Positions 23,540 through 32,265 of a stretch of DNA of 64,000 nt are shown piece after piece; the first letter of the stretch is position 1; every line of letters starts with the position of its first letter. The notes beneath the pieces are model-generated. The model worked only from the letters and a program-made list of their open reading frames with translations. It ran no database searches and was not told the DNA's origin. The DNA comes from an uncultured Clostridia bacterium (GTDB lineage: Bacteria > Bacillota > Clostridia > Lachnospirales > Cellulosilyticaceae), in contig CAKZUB010000049.1 in assembly GCA_937921505.1 (NCBI GenBank), positions 1-64,000 of the forward strand. The letters are read 5' to 3'. Made by a program: the position numbers and the translations under genes.

Positions 23540-25648
23540 TTAGTTTATTTTAGGCATTGGTACATACTTAAGCTCAACCTCTTTTATCTGGGTTTCTGGT
23601 GAGCCATACTGCGCTTCTTGTTCTGTACCATCTTCTTTTATAAAGGCTTCTTGTATTCTAGGCGTAGCCGTTACAGTAACTTGAACAGGAGCTGTTTTTT
23701 TATTTGCATATTGATGTAAATAACTATTTTCAGTATTTCCATAGGCAATGCCACTTCCCATACGGGTTGGTATATAAATATCAAACAGTTGAGTTGATCC
23801 CGCTGTTGCATTAAAGGTTTCATTTAAGGTAATGATTAACTTCAATTCATTATCATCAATACTTATCGTATAATGTGCTCCCTCCTCCAGTTTGACTATA
23901 CTGCCATTGGCACTCAGAGTCACTATTGCATTATCTAAAACAAATTTTATCAGCTCTCCACCATCTAATTGTTTTTGCTCAATATCCTTAAGATCTACCT
24001 TATATTTGATATCCTTAAGATCTACCTCATATTTGATAGCCTTAGAATAAACTTGAAAAGAGACATTGTAGGATATATTAGATAAGCCCTCCGGCAAGAT
24101 GAAATTCTTGGAATTAAAGTTGCTTATAATGTGTGGTACTATACTTTGTATTTTAAAGGGCCCATTAAGCACTTGCCTTACTACGCCATCTTGGCTGGCA
24201 ATTTGAAGTGCTGCATAATAAGTGCTAGGCTCAGTTGGTAATGGAATTTGATTTTCTAATGTATAGGCATCAAAATACGCTTCATTCACATCTCCAGGAG
24301 TTGTATTGGAACTTGCATAAAACCAGCTATTAGGAATATTTCTCCAACTTTTTTCTCCCGCTACAGTATATCTTGGAATAAAAGCCTTATGCGTTGGACA
24401 GCCTTCATACCATTCCATATAAATAGGATATACCTTATTCTTTTCTAATTTTAACAGCGGGGTATCTGAGCCTGTTTCATTTGTACCTGTTCGATTATAT
24501 GCGGCTTTAACACGCCAATCTTCTACAAATACCTTTTTTTCATTTCCTATGATAACATATCCATAGGCTCCATCGTCAGAGTAAGCTCCTAAGTTATAAT
24601 CTCCTGTCACATCAGGTATAATGTATCCCCAGAACTTAACAGCCTTATTTTGCCCTCCCGTCTTACTTATCTCACTATTACCAAAAAAAGCATTTTCCTC
24701 TTCTTGTGAATGATATCTATTATTAGGATCTATAACAGCCCTTTGTTTAACAAGATTTTCTCCTGTTGGAAACCCAAAAGTTTCATGTCTGGGCGGCGTT
24801 GTTCCCGCAGGATATTTTTTCGAATCAAAGTTATACTGATAGTGCCTTGTTGATATGTAGCCTGGTCTATCTATTAAGTCTGGGTAGGCTTCTTTTGTAT
24901 TAGGAAGCACTCTTGGTATATCTCCCAAACTTTCCCACTTACTATCTTCTTCACCTGGAAATAATGGTTCATTTTCACTTTTTATAATTTGATACTGCTG
25001 TTTATCTAGATTTTTACCTTCAATAGTAACTGCTATCTTAGCTCCGGTATCTAAGATAATTGGTGTAGGCAGTATTTGTTTTTGCTGTGTAGTGTGTGCG
25101 TCAAAAGGGATATAATACTCATTTACAACTTGATTATGTCTATTAATAGTTTCCATATGAATCGTTGGGTACTGTTGTTCTAAATCATCTTTTGGAGTCT
25201 CAGAGGCTAATACTGTATAAACAAAAGTATTCCCCCCAGCTTTACTGCCAGTGTCTTTGACAAAACCATACTCCTGAAGAGTTTTTTTAGCCTGTCCTTG
25301 ATTCTTAAAGGCCTCTTCCAACCATTCAATAACAGTATTTTCCTTAGTTTGAAAACCCTTTACACCTAATAAATGAGTACTCTGCTTAGTTAAAAATAAA
25401 GTTGCATTTTTATTGTTTCCGCCACCTTGAGGATAATTTAATTTGACTATTATTTTAATGCCTACCTTATCCCCTATCGTTACATTAGCTGCCGCACCTA
25501 CTTTGTCTATAAAGTCTACTATTTCCTGTTGTTGCATGAGATTACTATCACTATTTTCACTTGCTGCATAAGCCATGAATGGCGATAGGATAAGCGATAG
25601 AATAATAAAAATAGAAAGCAGCTGATTTTTCAAACCTTTTTTACGCAT
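23540..25648 (-). CDS. secreted protein with PA14-like domain
   Basis: A 702-residue exported protein. The signal peptide spans about 1-28 (hydrophobic LLSIFIILSLILSPFMAYA). A PA14/GLEYA-like beta domain is likely at about 275-460, judging from KFWGYIIPDVTGDYNLGAYSDDGAYGYV, a pattern of carbohydrate- or surface-binding PA14 folds; it ends near EKSWRNIPNSWFY. The C-terminal part looks like an isopeptide/adhesin-type beta domain (DNAIVTLSANGSIVKLEEG). A 27-bp unit is tandemly duplicated (23982-24035), doubling the peptide KYxVDLKDI. There is no LPXTG or membrane anchor. Function unknown; surface or spore-coat adhesion is possible. Confidence 0.75.
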   Translation of the reverse strand: MRKKGLKNQLLSIFIILSLILSPFMAYAASENSDSNLMQQQEIVDFIDKVGAAANVTIGDKVGIKIIVKLNYPQGGGNNKNATLFLTKQSTHLLGVKGFQTKENTVIEWLEEAFKNQGQAKKTLQEYGFVKDTGSKAGGNTFVYTVLASETPKDDLEQQYPTIHMETINRHNQVVNEYYIPFDAHTTQQKQILPTPIILDTGAKIAVTIEGKNLDKQQYQIIKSENEPLFPGEEDSKWESLGDIPRVLPNTKEAYPDLIDRPGYISTRHYQYNFDSKKYPAGTTPPRHETFGFPTGENLVKQRAVIDPNNRYHSQEEENAFFGNSEISKTGGQNKAVKFWGYIIPDVTGDYNLGAYSDDGAYGYVIIGNEKKVFVEDWRVKAAYNRTGTNETGSDTPLLKLEKNKVYPIYMEWYEGCPTHKAFIPRYTVAGEKSWRNIPNSWFYASSNTTPGDVNEAYFDAYTLENQIPLPTEPSTYYAALQIASQDGVVRQVLNGPFKIQSIVPHIISNFNSKNFILPEGLSNISYNVSFQVYSKAIKYEVDLKDIKYKVDLKDIEQKQLDGGELIKFVLDNAIVTLSANGSIVKLEEGAHYTISIDDNELKLIITLNETFNATAGSTQLFDIYIPTRMGSGIAYGNTENSYLHQYANKKTAPVQVTVTATPRIQEAFIKEDGTEQEAQYGSPETQIKEVELKYVPMPKIN
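23982..24035. repeat. two 27-bp tandem repeats inside the PA14-domain gene
   Basis: Units 23982-24008 and 24009-24035 differ at one base and keep the reading frame, adding nine residues. This looks like a recent in-frame duplication. Confidence 0.85.
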
Positions 25649-25741
25649 ACGTTCTCCCCCTTTATAATATTATCTTAATATTATTTCAATTTATTTTCAA
25701 CTCTTTTAAGTATTTAAAAATAAATAAAAATTCTATAATTT

Positions 25742-27457
25742 TTAAGGGGTTCCCAAATGTAAATCTGATATCTTATACAAATCTTTTTTCTTCGTCAAAT
25801 ACCGTTCTCCCATCAAAAGATCATAGGCTGCTAAGTTTACTTGATCATAATAATCAACACTCTCTTTAAAAACATTATGCACCGACGACATAATGCCTCC
25901 TGGTAGTCCAACTATACGAAACAAGTCTGTATAAACTCTATACGTTGGAATCAGTGGCTCAGATTTTCCTGTAAGCTGATAATTACTAACAATGAAATAA
26001 GGTACTTGATCTTTAATATACTCTTTATCATAGGTAATCACATCTAAAGCTGGAATATGATCGCTATAAACCACAAGTACAGTAGGCTCTTGAATTTGCT
26101 GTATAGTGGCAATAAGATCTCCTACAAACTGATCCGTTTCTGAAAGTCTATCCATATAATCTTGTATTTGATGACGTATAGGCTCTTCAAGATCTCCTAT
26201 TATGGTTATACCGCTGGTATTTTCCTTATAATCATAATCATAACTTGAATGTGTGCCTACAGTAACAGCAAAGATAAAATCTGGGTTTAATGTCGATTCT
26301 AGCGTGTGTTGAATATATTTAAGTAAAATATTATCCTTGGGCCAGTTCTTTGTATACTGAGCTCCTTCCATATATTCAATAGGAATAAAATGATCAAAGC
26401 CTAAGTATCCATAAATTTCATCTCTTTGATAAAAACTACCTTCATGATTATGAATGGCAGTTGCGTGATAGTTCTTATGTTTTTTTAAAAGTTGTGCTAT
26501 AGACTCAATAGGTCTGCCATCTAAAGCATCACTTGTATAAGGCACTTCATATTTAAACAAATCATCTATTCTCATACCTGTTAATATCTCAAATTCTGTA
26601 CGTGCTGTATTAATGCCAGGCACTTCTATATAGCCACTCCAATCTCCTGACATATATTTTCGCATATGAGGGATAGGGTCTCTGCTATAAGTGATACCTT
26701 TTAACTCCAAAGGATCTATAAAAGATTCTACTTGTAAAAAAATAATATTAGGATTTTCACTGCCTGTGATACCTGCTGACTGTCGCTTTAATTTCATTTC
26801 AAGAACTCTTAATGACTCTTCATTATAATTTTCTGGTGTACTCTCACTACTAGCTTCATAAGAAGAAACAAAAGAATAAATCATACCCTCTTGCCCATAA
26901 TCCACACTGGATTTAATATCAAGATCATCACTTTTGTGTGCTTTAGCAACAAACGCTAGATTGAGACTTGTAGTAAGTATAATAAAGCATACAATAACCC
27001 TAGGATGACAAATGTTTAATTGGCATGAATAGGACTTGGCAAGTAAAAGCAGTCCCATAACTATCAGCATAATAATAAGTAAAATAATATCAGATGATAA
27101 ATACTTGCTCGCAATAGATAAGCCTTCTTTAGCTATAAAAAAATCTGGCCATCTAAGCGGCAGTCCCCGAATGGCCATTAGAATTCTGCTTGCATAGGCC
27201 AAACTTAAAACGCCCACAGCAAAAAGATTAAAGATAAAAGTCACCTTATGAAATAATAAACAAGGACATGTAATGATCAGCAATATAATGTAATTGATCA
27301 AAAAGATATCGGGATGTCCTAGAAGATACTGAAATCTTTCTAATACATTAAATGAACTGATGCATTCAATTGTGATATAGAGCAACACGCTTAAAAAAAG
27401 CCATATTTTAATACGCGCATATTCTTCTTGATACGTGTTTTTTCTTAAATCATCCAC
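25742..27457 (-). CDS. LTA synthase-like membrane sulfatase/phosphoglycerol transferase
   Basis: Five N-terminal membrane helices are followed by an extracellular sulfatase-fold domain. Metal and catalytic elements are IFLQVESFIDP, the nucleophile Thr in PGINTARTEFEILTG, HNHEGSFYQR, and VVYSDHIPALD. It transfers phosphoglycerol from phosphatidylglycerol to a surface polymer in known relatives; the acceptor here is unknown. I start it at GTG 27457 (571 residues) with GGGGAG upstream. The longest frame begins at 27508 inside the efp terminator. Confidence 0.9.
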   Translation of the reverse strand: MDDLRKNTYQEEYARIKIWLFLSVLLYITIECISSFNVLERFQYLLGHPDIFLINYIILLIITCPCLLFHKVTFIFNLFAVGVLSLAYASRILMAIRGLPLRWPDFFIAKEGLSIASKYLSSDIILLIIMLIVMGLLLLAKSYSCQLNICHPRVIVCFIILTTSLNLAFVAKAHKSDDLDIKSSVDYGQEGMIYSFVSSYEASSESTPENYNEESLRVLEMKLKRQSAGITGSENPNIIFLQVESFIDPLELKGITYSRDPIPHMRKYMSGDWSGYIEVPGINTARTEFEILTGMRIDDLFKYEVPYTSDALDGRPIESIAQLLKKHKNYHATAIHNHEGSFYQRDEIYGYLGFDHFIPIEYMEGAQYTKNWPKDNILLKYIQHTLESTLNPDFIFAVTVGTHSSYDYDYKENTSGITIIGDLEEPIRHQIQDYMDRLSETDQFVGDLIATIQQIQEPTVLVVYSDHIPALDVITYDKEYIKDQVPYFIVSNYQLTGKSEPLIPTYRVYTDLFRIVGLPGGIMSSVHNVFKESVDYYDQVNLAAYDLLMGERYLTKKKDLYKISDLHLGTP

Positions 27458-27490
27458 TACGCTCTCCCCTATCTTTCTATAAAATATTCT

Positions 27491-27524
27491 AAAAAAGCAG
27501 CAGATCAAAGTTCATCTACTGCTT
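27491..27524 (-). terminator. terminator after efp
   Basis: On the minus strand AAGCAG-AGAT pairs with GATC-CTGCTT, followed by six T. It ends the long pilus/shikimate transcription unit. Confidence 0.85.
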
Positions 27525-27537
27525 ATCTATCTGACTA

Positions 27538-28095
27538 TTAAGCTCTGCCTGTATATTCTCCTGTGCGTGTATCGATACGAATACTTTGTCCTTGTTCAAT
27601 AAACAGTGGCACCATGACTCTTGCTCCTGTTTCTACAATAGCAGCTTTCGTTGCGCCTTGAGCTGTATCTCCCTTAACCCCTGGTTCAGTTTCTGTAATT
27701 TGAAGTTCAACACTCAGTGGTGCTTCTATATCAAAAACATTGCCTTGGTGAGAAAGCACTTTAACCATTTCATTTTCTTTAACAAACTTAAGACTGTCTG
27801 CTACTGATGAAGCATTCAGTGCTATTTGATCATAAGTATTAACGTCCATAAAGTGAAAAAGTTCACCATCTGAATATAAGTATTGCATATCCTTACGATC
27901 TATGTGAGCTTTTGGCATTTTTTCATTGGGGCGGAAAGTCTTTTCTAATACGGCACCCGTTTTAATATTTTTGATCTTACAACGTACGAACGCTGCCCCT
28001 TTGCCTGGCTTTACATGTTGAAATTCAATGATTTGAAATAAATTGTTTTCGTATTCAATTGTAACGCCATTTCTAAATTCACCTGCTGAAATCAT
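27538..28095 (-). CDS. efp: translation elongation factor P
   Basis: A 185-residue factor that relieves ribosome stalling at proline runs. Domain I starts [16 protein letters not shown] and contains the loop [12 protein letters not shown] with the modifiable lysine region. Domain III ends with [20 protein letters not shown], the usual C-terminus. AGGAGG precedes the ATG. Found behind pepP, a common pair in Firmicutes. Confidence 0.98.
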   Translation of the reverse strand: MISAGEFRNGVTIEYENNLFQIIEFQHVKPGKGAAFVRCKIKNIKTGAVLEKTFRPNEKMPKAHIDRKDMQYLYSDGELFHFMDVNTYDQIALNASSVADSLKFVKENEMVKVLSHQGNVFDIEAPLSVELQITETEPGVKGDTAQGATKAAIVETGARVMVPLFIEQGQSIRIDTRTGEYTGRA

Positions 28096-28167
28096 TACAG
28101 TTCCTCCTAATTTTCTTATCTCATATAGTGTAAACTACATTTTTCAATTTTTCAACGATTTTTTTAT

Positions 28168-29250
28168 TTACTTAATGACAATAAGTTCTTTTGATGAGTG
28201 GGTAAAGTTTTCTATCCCCTTATCTGTTATCACTACTAAATCCTCTATACGTACGCCTCCAAATCCTGGTAGATAAATACCAGGTTCAACTGTCATAATC
28301 ATACCCTTTTGGATAATTGTATTCTCTAAAGGTGAAAACCTTGGAGTCTCATGAATATCAATCCCTGTTGCATGTCCAAGCCCATGCCCAAAATAGTCTC
28401 CATATCCTGCCTGCGTAATGATTTCACGTGCAACTTGGTCTATTTCCTTGCCTAACATCCCTGGCTTTATAGCTTTTAACGCAGCAAGCTGGGATTGTAA
28501 AACAACATCATAAATTGTTTTGTGTTTGTCAGTAGCTTCTCCAATAACCAGTGTGCGCGTCATATCTGAACAATAACCTTGATAGACACATCCAAAATCA
28601 AGGACTACAAAATCTCCAGATTTAAATCCTGCGTTTCCTGGTTCAGCATGTGGCAAGGATGACTTAGATCCAGCTGCAACAATAGAAGAAAAGGAAGTGC
28701 CTGATGCACCATGTGTTCTCATAAAGCGTTCAATTTCTAAGGCTACATCATTTTCTGTAAGACCTTTTTGATAATACTCTGTCATAAAGGCCACAATATG
28801 TGAAAAAGTTAGGTCTCCAATGTGCTGCGCTTGCCTTAATCTACTTATTTCCTCTTCATCTTTTATTTGTCTAAGTTCCTCTATCATCTGAGAGGTTGGA
28901 ACCAGTTCAAGTGCTTTTTGATCTTTTAATTCTAAATAGGTTGTATAGTTAGTATGATCACTTTCAAAACCAATATACCTAGCACCTTCTTCTTGTGCTA
29001 TTTTTAGTGCTGTTTGAATGAGCCCTGCACTGTCTTGGCTGACAACCTTAAAATCTTTGCATTGTCCCTTTACTTGCTCTAAATATCTAAAGTCAGTAAT
29101 AAGAAGTTGCTGGGTATTTGAAAGATAAAGCATTCCACTTGAACCTGTAAAGCCGCTCATATAAAGCCTGTTAGATTTACTCCCAATAAGCATAGCATCT
29201 ATTTTAAGCTCTTGCATTTTAAGTAATAGTTTTTTTATTCTAACACTCAT
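28168..29250 (-). CDS. pepP: Xaa-Pro aminopeptidase (M24B)
   Basis: A 360-residue metallopeptidase that removes N-terminal residues before proline. An N-terminal creatinase-like domain precedes the pita-bread fold, with metal ligands in VVLDFGCVYQGYCSDMTRT, GHGLGHATGID, VEPGIYLPG and VRIEDLVVIT. It overlaps aroQ by 11 bp. It may also be named papA/ypdF. Confidence 0.96.
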   Translation of the reverse strand: MSVRIKKLLLKMQELKIDAMLIGSKSNRLYMSGFTGSSGMLYLSNTQQLLITDFRYLEQVKGQCKDFKVVSQDSAGLIQTALKIAQEEGARYIGFESDHTNYTTYLELKDQKALELVPTSQMIEELRQIKDEEEISRLRQAQHIGDLTFSHIVAFMTEYYQKGLTENDVALEIERFMRTHGASGTSFSSIVAAGSKSSLPHAEPGNAGFKSGDFVVLDFGCVYQGYCSDMTRTLVIGEATDKHKTIYDVVLQSQLAALKAIKPGMLGKEIDQVAREIITQAGYGDYFGHGLGHATGIDIHETPRFSPLENTIIQKGMIMTVEPGIYLPGFGGVRIEDLVVITDKGIENFTHSSKELIVIK

Positions 29251-29704
29251 TATTATCCTTCTTTCTTATTTTTTTAATCTGTCTAACTAACGCATCCAAA
29301 GCAATTAAATAGCTATCAAAGCCAAATCCTTCTACAACTCCTATACACGACGCAGCTGTTACAGAATTTTTTCTAAAATCTTCTCTGCTATGTATATGAG
29401 AAATATGTACCTCTACAACAGGTTTGCCAATGCTTTTTATAGCATCTGCTAGTGCATAACTATAGTGAGTATAGGCTCCTGGATTGATAATAAGCCCTTC
29501 TACTTCATCATGATAGCATTTTTGTATAAAATCTATCATAGCACCTTCATAGTTGGACTGAAAACACTCTACCTCTATATTTTTTTCCTGTCCATAGTTT
29601 ATGATTTCTTTTTCTAAATCACCTAGTGATTGGCTGCCGTATATTTGAGGTTCCCGAGTACCTAAGAAGTTGAGATTTGGTCCATTAATAACTGCTATTT
29701 TCAT
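29240..29704 (-). CDS. aroQ: type II 3-dehydroquinate dehydratase
   Basis: The third shikimate-pathway step, 3-dehydroquinate to 3-dehydroshikimate. The family pattern is intact: GPNLNFLGTREPQIYGSQSL with the catalytic Tyr, QSNYEGAMID, INPGAYTHYSYAL, and VEVHISHIHSRE with the catalytic His. I prefer the second of two adjacent ATGs because it is 6 nt from GGAGG. Confidence 0.97.
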   Translation of the reverse strand: MKIAVINGPNLNFLGTREPQIYGSQSLGDLEKEIINYGQEKNIEVECFQSNYEGAMIDFIQKCYHDEVEGLIINPGAYTHYSYALADAIKSIGKPVVEVHISHIHSREDFRKNSVTAASCIGVVEGFGFDSYLIALDALVRQIKKIRKKDNNEC

Positions 29705-30203
29705 CATTTTCCTCCATTAGACTTATCATTTCTTTGGTCATATCTGTAATATTCTTGCCTTCACCGCATATAACCTTGCTGCAAGCTTCCTCATAAAGAT
29801 ACTCTCTTGACTCATAGAGTCTCAATAATTGTTGGTAATCTTTAACTAAAGGTCTATTTTCATCGTCACATACTCTATTATACAAAGTATCAAAAGACCA
29901 TTTTAAATAAAAAGTCTCTTGTTTTTTCAATAATTCAACATTCTCTGGTGAAACAACAACTCCTCCTCCAGTTGAAATAACCAGCTGTTGCTGCTTGCTT
30001 AAATCTATTAGGCTATTAACTTCCATCTTTCTAAAACTACTTTCTCCAAGACGATTAAATATTTCTTTAATGGTAGTTTTTTGATGCGCCTCTATATAGT
30101 CATCTAAATCCACCCACTTATAGTTAAGTGCTGCGGCAATCTCTTTTCCTAGAGTGGATTTGCCACTCCCCATAAAACCAATTAAATAAATGTTTTTACT
30201 CAT
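29685..30203 (-). CDS. aroK: shikimate kinase
   Basis: A 172-residue P-loop kinase that phosphorylates shikimate with ATP. P-loop GFMGSGKSTLG, the substrate-binding DLDDYIE and the STGGGVV motif are present. It overlaps aroQ downstream by about 20 bp and the comFB-like gene upstream by 8 bp. Confidence 0.96.
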   Translation of the reverse strand: MSKNIYLIGFMGSGKSTLGKEIAAALNYKWVDLDDYIEAHQKTTIKEIFNRLGESSFRKMEVNSLIDLSKQQQLVISTGGGVVVSPENVELLKKQETFYLKWSFDTLYNRVCDDENRPLVKDYQQLLRLYESREYLYEEACSKVICGEGKNITDMTKEMISLMEENDENSSY

Positions 30204-30468
30204 GTCTGACCTCGTTATGGACTATTTTTATGGCTTCATTAATAGCGAGTACAACATCTGTTGCATACTGAGGATTAAATGTTGTATTGGCCTTCACATA
30301 GACTTGTCCATTTTCTGTTGCTATGTACATAGGCTTAAGATGATTAAGGGCTAGCGCCATAATATCCCTTTTACATTTCTCACATACACACACATCCTCC
30401 CACTCTGAAAGTACGCTCTCTAAATACTTTGCCACTAAAGTTTCCATGTAGTTACTAATGTGATTCAT
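30196..30468 (-). CDS. late competence ComFB-family protein
   Basis: A 90-residue protein with the ComFB pattern CVCEKCKRDIMALALNHLKP: paired cysteines followed by DI-ALALN. Related cyanobacterial ComFB proteins bind cyclic dinucleotides and affect pilus-dependent competence and motility, which is notable here because the gene lies inside a type IV pilus operon led by a c-di-GMP riboswitch. Function in Firmicutes is not settled. Confidence 0.8.
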   Translation of the reverse strand: MNHISNYMETLVAKYLESVLSEWEDVCVCEKCKRDIMALALNHLKPMYIATENGQVYVKANTTFNPQYATDVVLAINEAIKIVHNEVRHE

Positions 30469-30480
30469 ATCACTCCCCCA

Positions 30481-30915
30481 TTATAGTTTCTCAAAATAAA
30501 CGGTTGTTTTCCCTGTAGCTACCCTAATAGTAATTCTGGCTTTTTTAGATAAGGCTGTATTAACAAGCTCTATTGTACCTGCTTTTGAAGGGGCCATTCT
30601 TCCGGAGAAACTTATTTGCTTGCCAGTGATATCCCGTGGGATCACAACATGCTTATCCATGTTAAATTTATAGATCGCCGCTTTATACCCCGGTCTTATA
30701 TAAACTGCCTTTTCTGTACAAACAATATTATACTCTCTTCCGGTTAAATTTGCCATATATTGTGCACTTTTAATACCCTTTTCGACTTCTTTAACAAGCA
30801 CCTTAAAACGCACTTCTTCAGCATAGTTTATCCCTAGTTTTAAAAAAGAGCTGCTTATTGCAATAAGCAGCGTAACAATGACTACTTCCATTAATGAAAA
30901 GCCTTTTTGATTCAT
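30481..30915 (-). CDS. type IV pilin-like protein (minor prepilin)
   Basis: A 144-residue prepilin with a class III signal: NQKG followed by FSLMEVVIVTLLIAISSSFL, giving a cleavage site G|F and Glu at mature position 5. The rest is a small GspH/PilE-like globular head. The start codon overlaps the aroE stop (TAATG). Confidence 0.88.
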   Translation of the reverse strand: MNQKGFSLMEVVIVTLLIAISSSFLKLGINYAEEVRFKVLVKEVEKGIKSAQYMANLTGREYNIVCTEKAVYIRPGYKAAIYKFNMDKHVVIPRDITGKQISFSGRMAPSKAGTIELVNTALSKKARITIRVATGKTTVYFEKL

Positions 30916-31784
30916 TAAGCCTCCATATATTCTAAAATTTCTCTTTTTATATTTAAGATATCTTGCCTGTCACAGTTTATGTTATGCATAAGTTCAAATG
31001 CACTGACCCCTTGATAAAATAACATACTAAATCCATTAACACAAAGGCATCCCTTAGTTTTTGCATAGCTTAAAAACTGTGTTTCTTTAGGATGATAGAT
31101 CATATCTACAGCAACCGAAGCTTCTTTTAAAACCATTTCTGTACAGCTAGGCATTTGACTCATATATTTACCCATGCCTATTCCTGTTGTCTGAATCACA
31201 ATATCTAAAGATTTCTTGCATACTTGATCTTGCTCGTAAATGAATGTAGGGGTATCATAATACTGTTTCATGTGCTCTTTAAGCGTCTTTGCATGAGCAA
31301 GCGTACGATTAAAAATATGTATCTCTTTAGCCCTATCTGCTACAGATACATAAGCTGCATAAGCTGCCCCTCCACTACCTATAATTGCCACATTTTTATC
31401 TTTCCATTCAATATGATTTTCTTTAAGCAGCTCTCTTAATCCTATATAATCCGTATTATAACCTACGTAACCCTCTTCACTATAAACAAGTGTATTAATA
31501 GCTCCTATTTTTTTAGCAGAAGCATCTACCTTTGCAACATGTTTAAAAACCTCCTGCTTATGAGGCATCGTTACATTAAGTCCCTTTATATGAAGGGCAT
31601 GAGCCCCCTTAATTGCATTTTCTAGTCCTGACTGTATTACATGAAAGGGTAAATAAATAGCCTCTGCACCTATTAAACTCATCAATTTATTGTGTATCTT
31701 AGGCGATAGCGTATGCTCTATTGGGTCGCCTATAACGCCATAAACTGTATGCTTACCTGTTATCTGTATGGTTTCTTTTTTCAT
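30915..31784 (-). CDS. aroE: shikimate dehydrogenase
   Basis: Reduces 3-dehydroshikimate to shikimate with NADPH. The 289-residue protein has the substrate site GDPIEHTLSPKIHN, catalytic Lys in NVTMPHKQEV, Asn/Asp in NTDYIG, and the nucleotide-binding IGSGGAAYAAY. It overlaps yqeG upstream by 32 bp, consistent with coupled translation. Confidence 0.97.
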   Translation of the reverse strand: MKKETIQITGKHTVYGVIGDPIEHTLSPKIHNKLMSLIGAEAIYLPFHVIQSGLENAIKGAHALHIKGLNVTMPHKQEVFKHVAKVDASAKKIGAINTLVYSEEGYVGYNTDYIGLRELLKENHIEWKDKNVAIIGSGGAAYAAYVSVADRAKEIHIFNRTLAHAKTLKEHMKQYYDTPTFIYEQDQVCKKSLDIVIQTTGIGMGKYMSQMPSCTEMVLKEASVAVDMIYHPKETQFLSYAKTKGCLCVNGFSMLFYQGVSAFELMHNINCDRQDILNIKREILEYMEA

Positions 31785-32265
31785 AATATGTGATCACCTT
31801 TTTCTCAAGTCCTCTTTTAATTTTAGTTATCCACTCATCTTTCTCACTTATAGGCATAACAAGAATTGTTTGAATACCTGCTTTATTACCGCCATAAACA
31901 TCTGTAAAGATCTGATCTCCTACAATAATGGCTTCTTCTTTGCTGCAATCCATTAAGCGAAGTGCCCGTTTAAAACTTTTTGTAAAAGGTTTCTTAGACT
32001 TATGGATTGCAAATACTTTAAGCTTTTCATTGAACTTTACAACTCTGTCTTCTGTATTGTTAGATACAAGTGCTATTTTAAGACCTGCCTGACGAATTTG
32101 TTGAAAAAAATCAATAATTTTATCATTTGGTTCAGCTTCATCATAGGGCGCTAGGGTATTATCTATATCAAAGATAATACCTTTAATCCCTTCGTCTTTT
32201 AGTGTTTCTATTTTTATTTCATAAATCGAACTTAAATAATGTGTTGGAAAAAACCTATTAAGCAT
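31753..32265 (-). CDS. yqeG: YqeG-family HAD phosphatase
   Basis: A 170-residue HAD IIIA-type phosphatase. Motif I is FDIDNTLAPYDE, motif II ALVSNNTEDR, and motif III includes IIVGDQIFTDVYGGNKAG. Often sits next to aroE in Firmicutes. The start is put at ATG 32265, 7 nt behind GAGGAG; the ATG at 32280 lies within the SD. Physiological substrate unknown (mitochondrial relatives act on phosphatidylglycerophosphate). Confidence 0.93.
   Translation of the reverse strand: MLNRFFPTHYLSSIYEIKIETLKDEGIKGIIFDIDNTLAPYDEAEPNDKIIDFFQQIRQAGLKIALVSNNTEDRVVKFNEKLKVFAIHKSKKPFTKSFKRALRLMDCSKEEAIIVGDQIFTDVYGGNKAGIQTILVMPISEKDEWITKIKRGLEKKVITYYEKRNHTDNR

Noticed and set aside
27458..27508. Longer N-terminus of the LTA-synthase-like protein
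   Set aside because: It begins inside the efp terminator and has no SD; GTG 27457 does.
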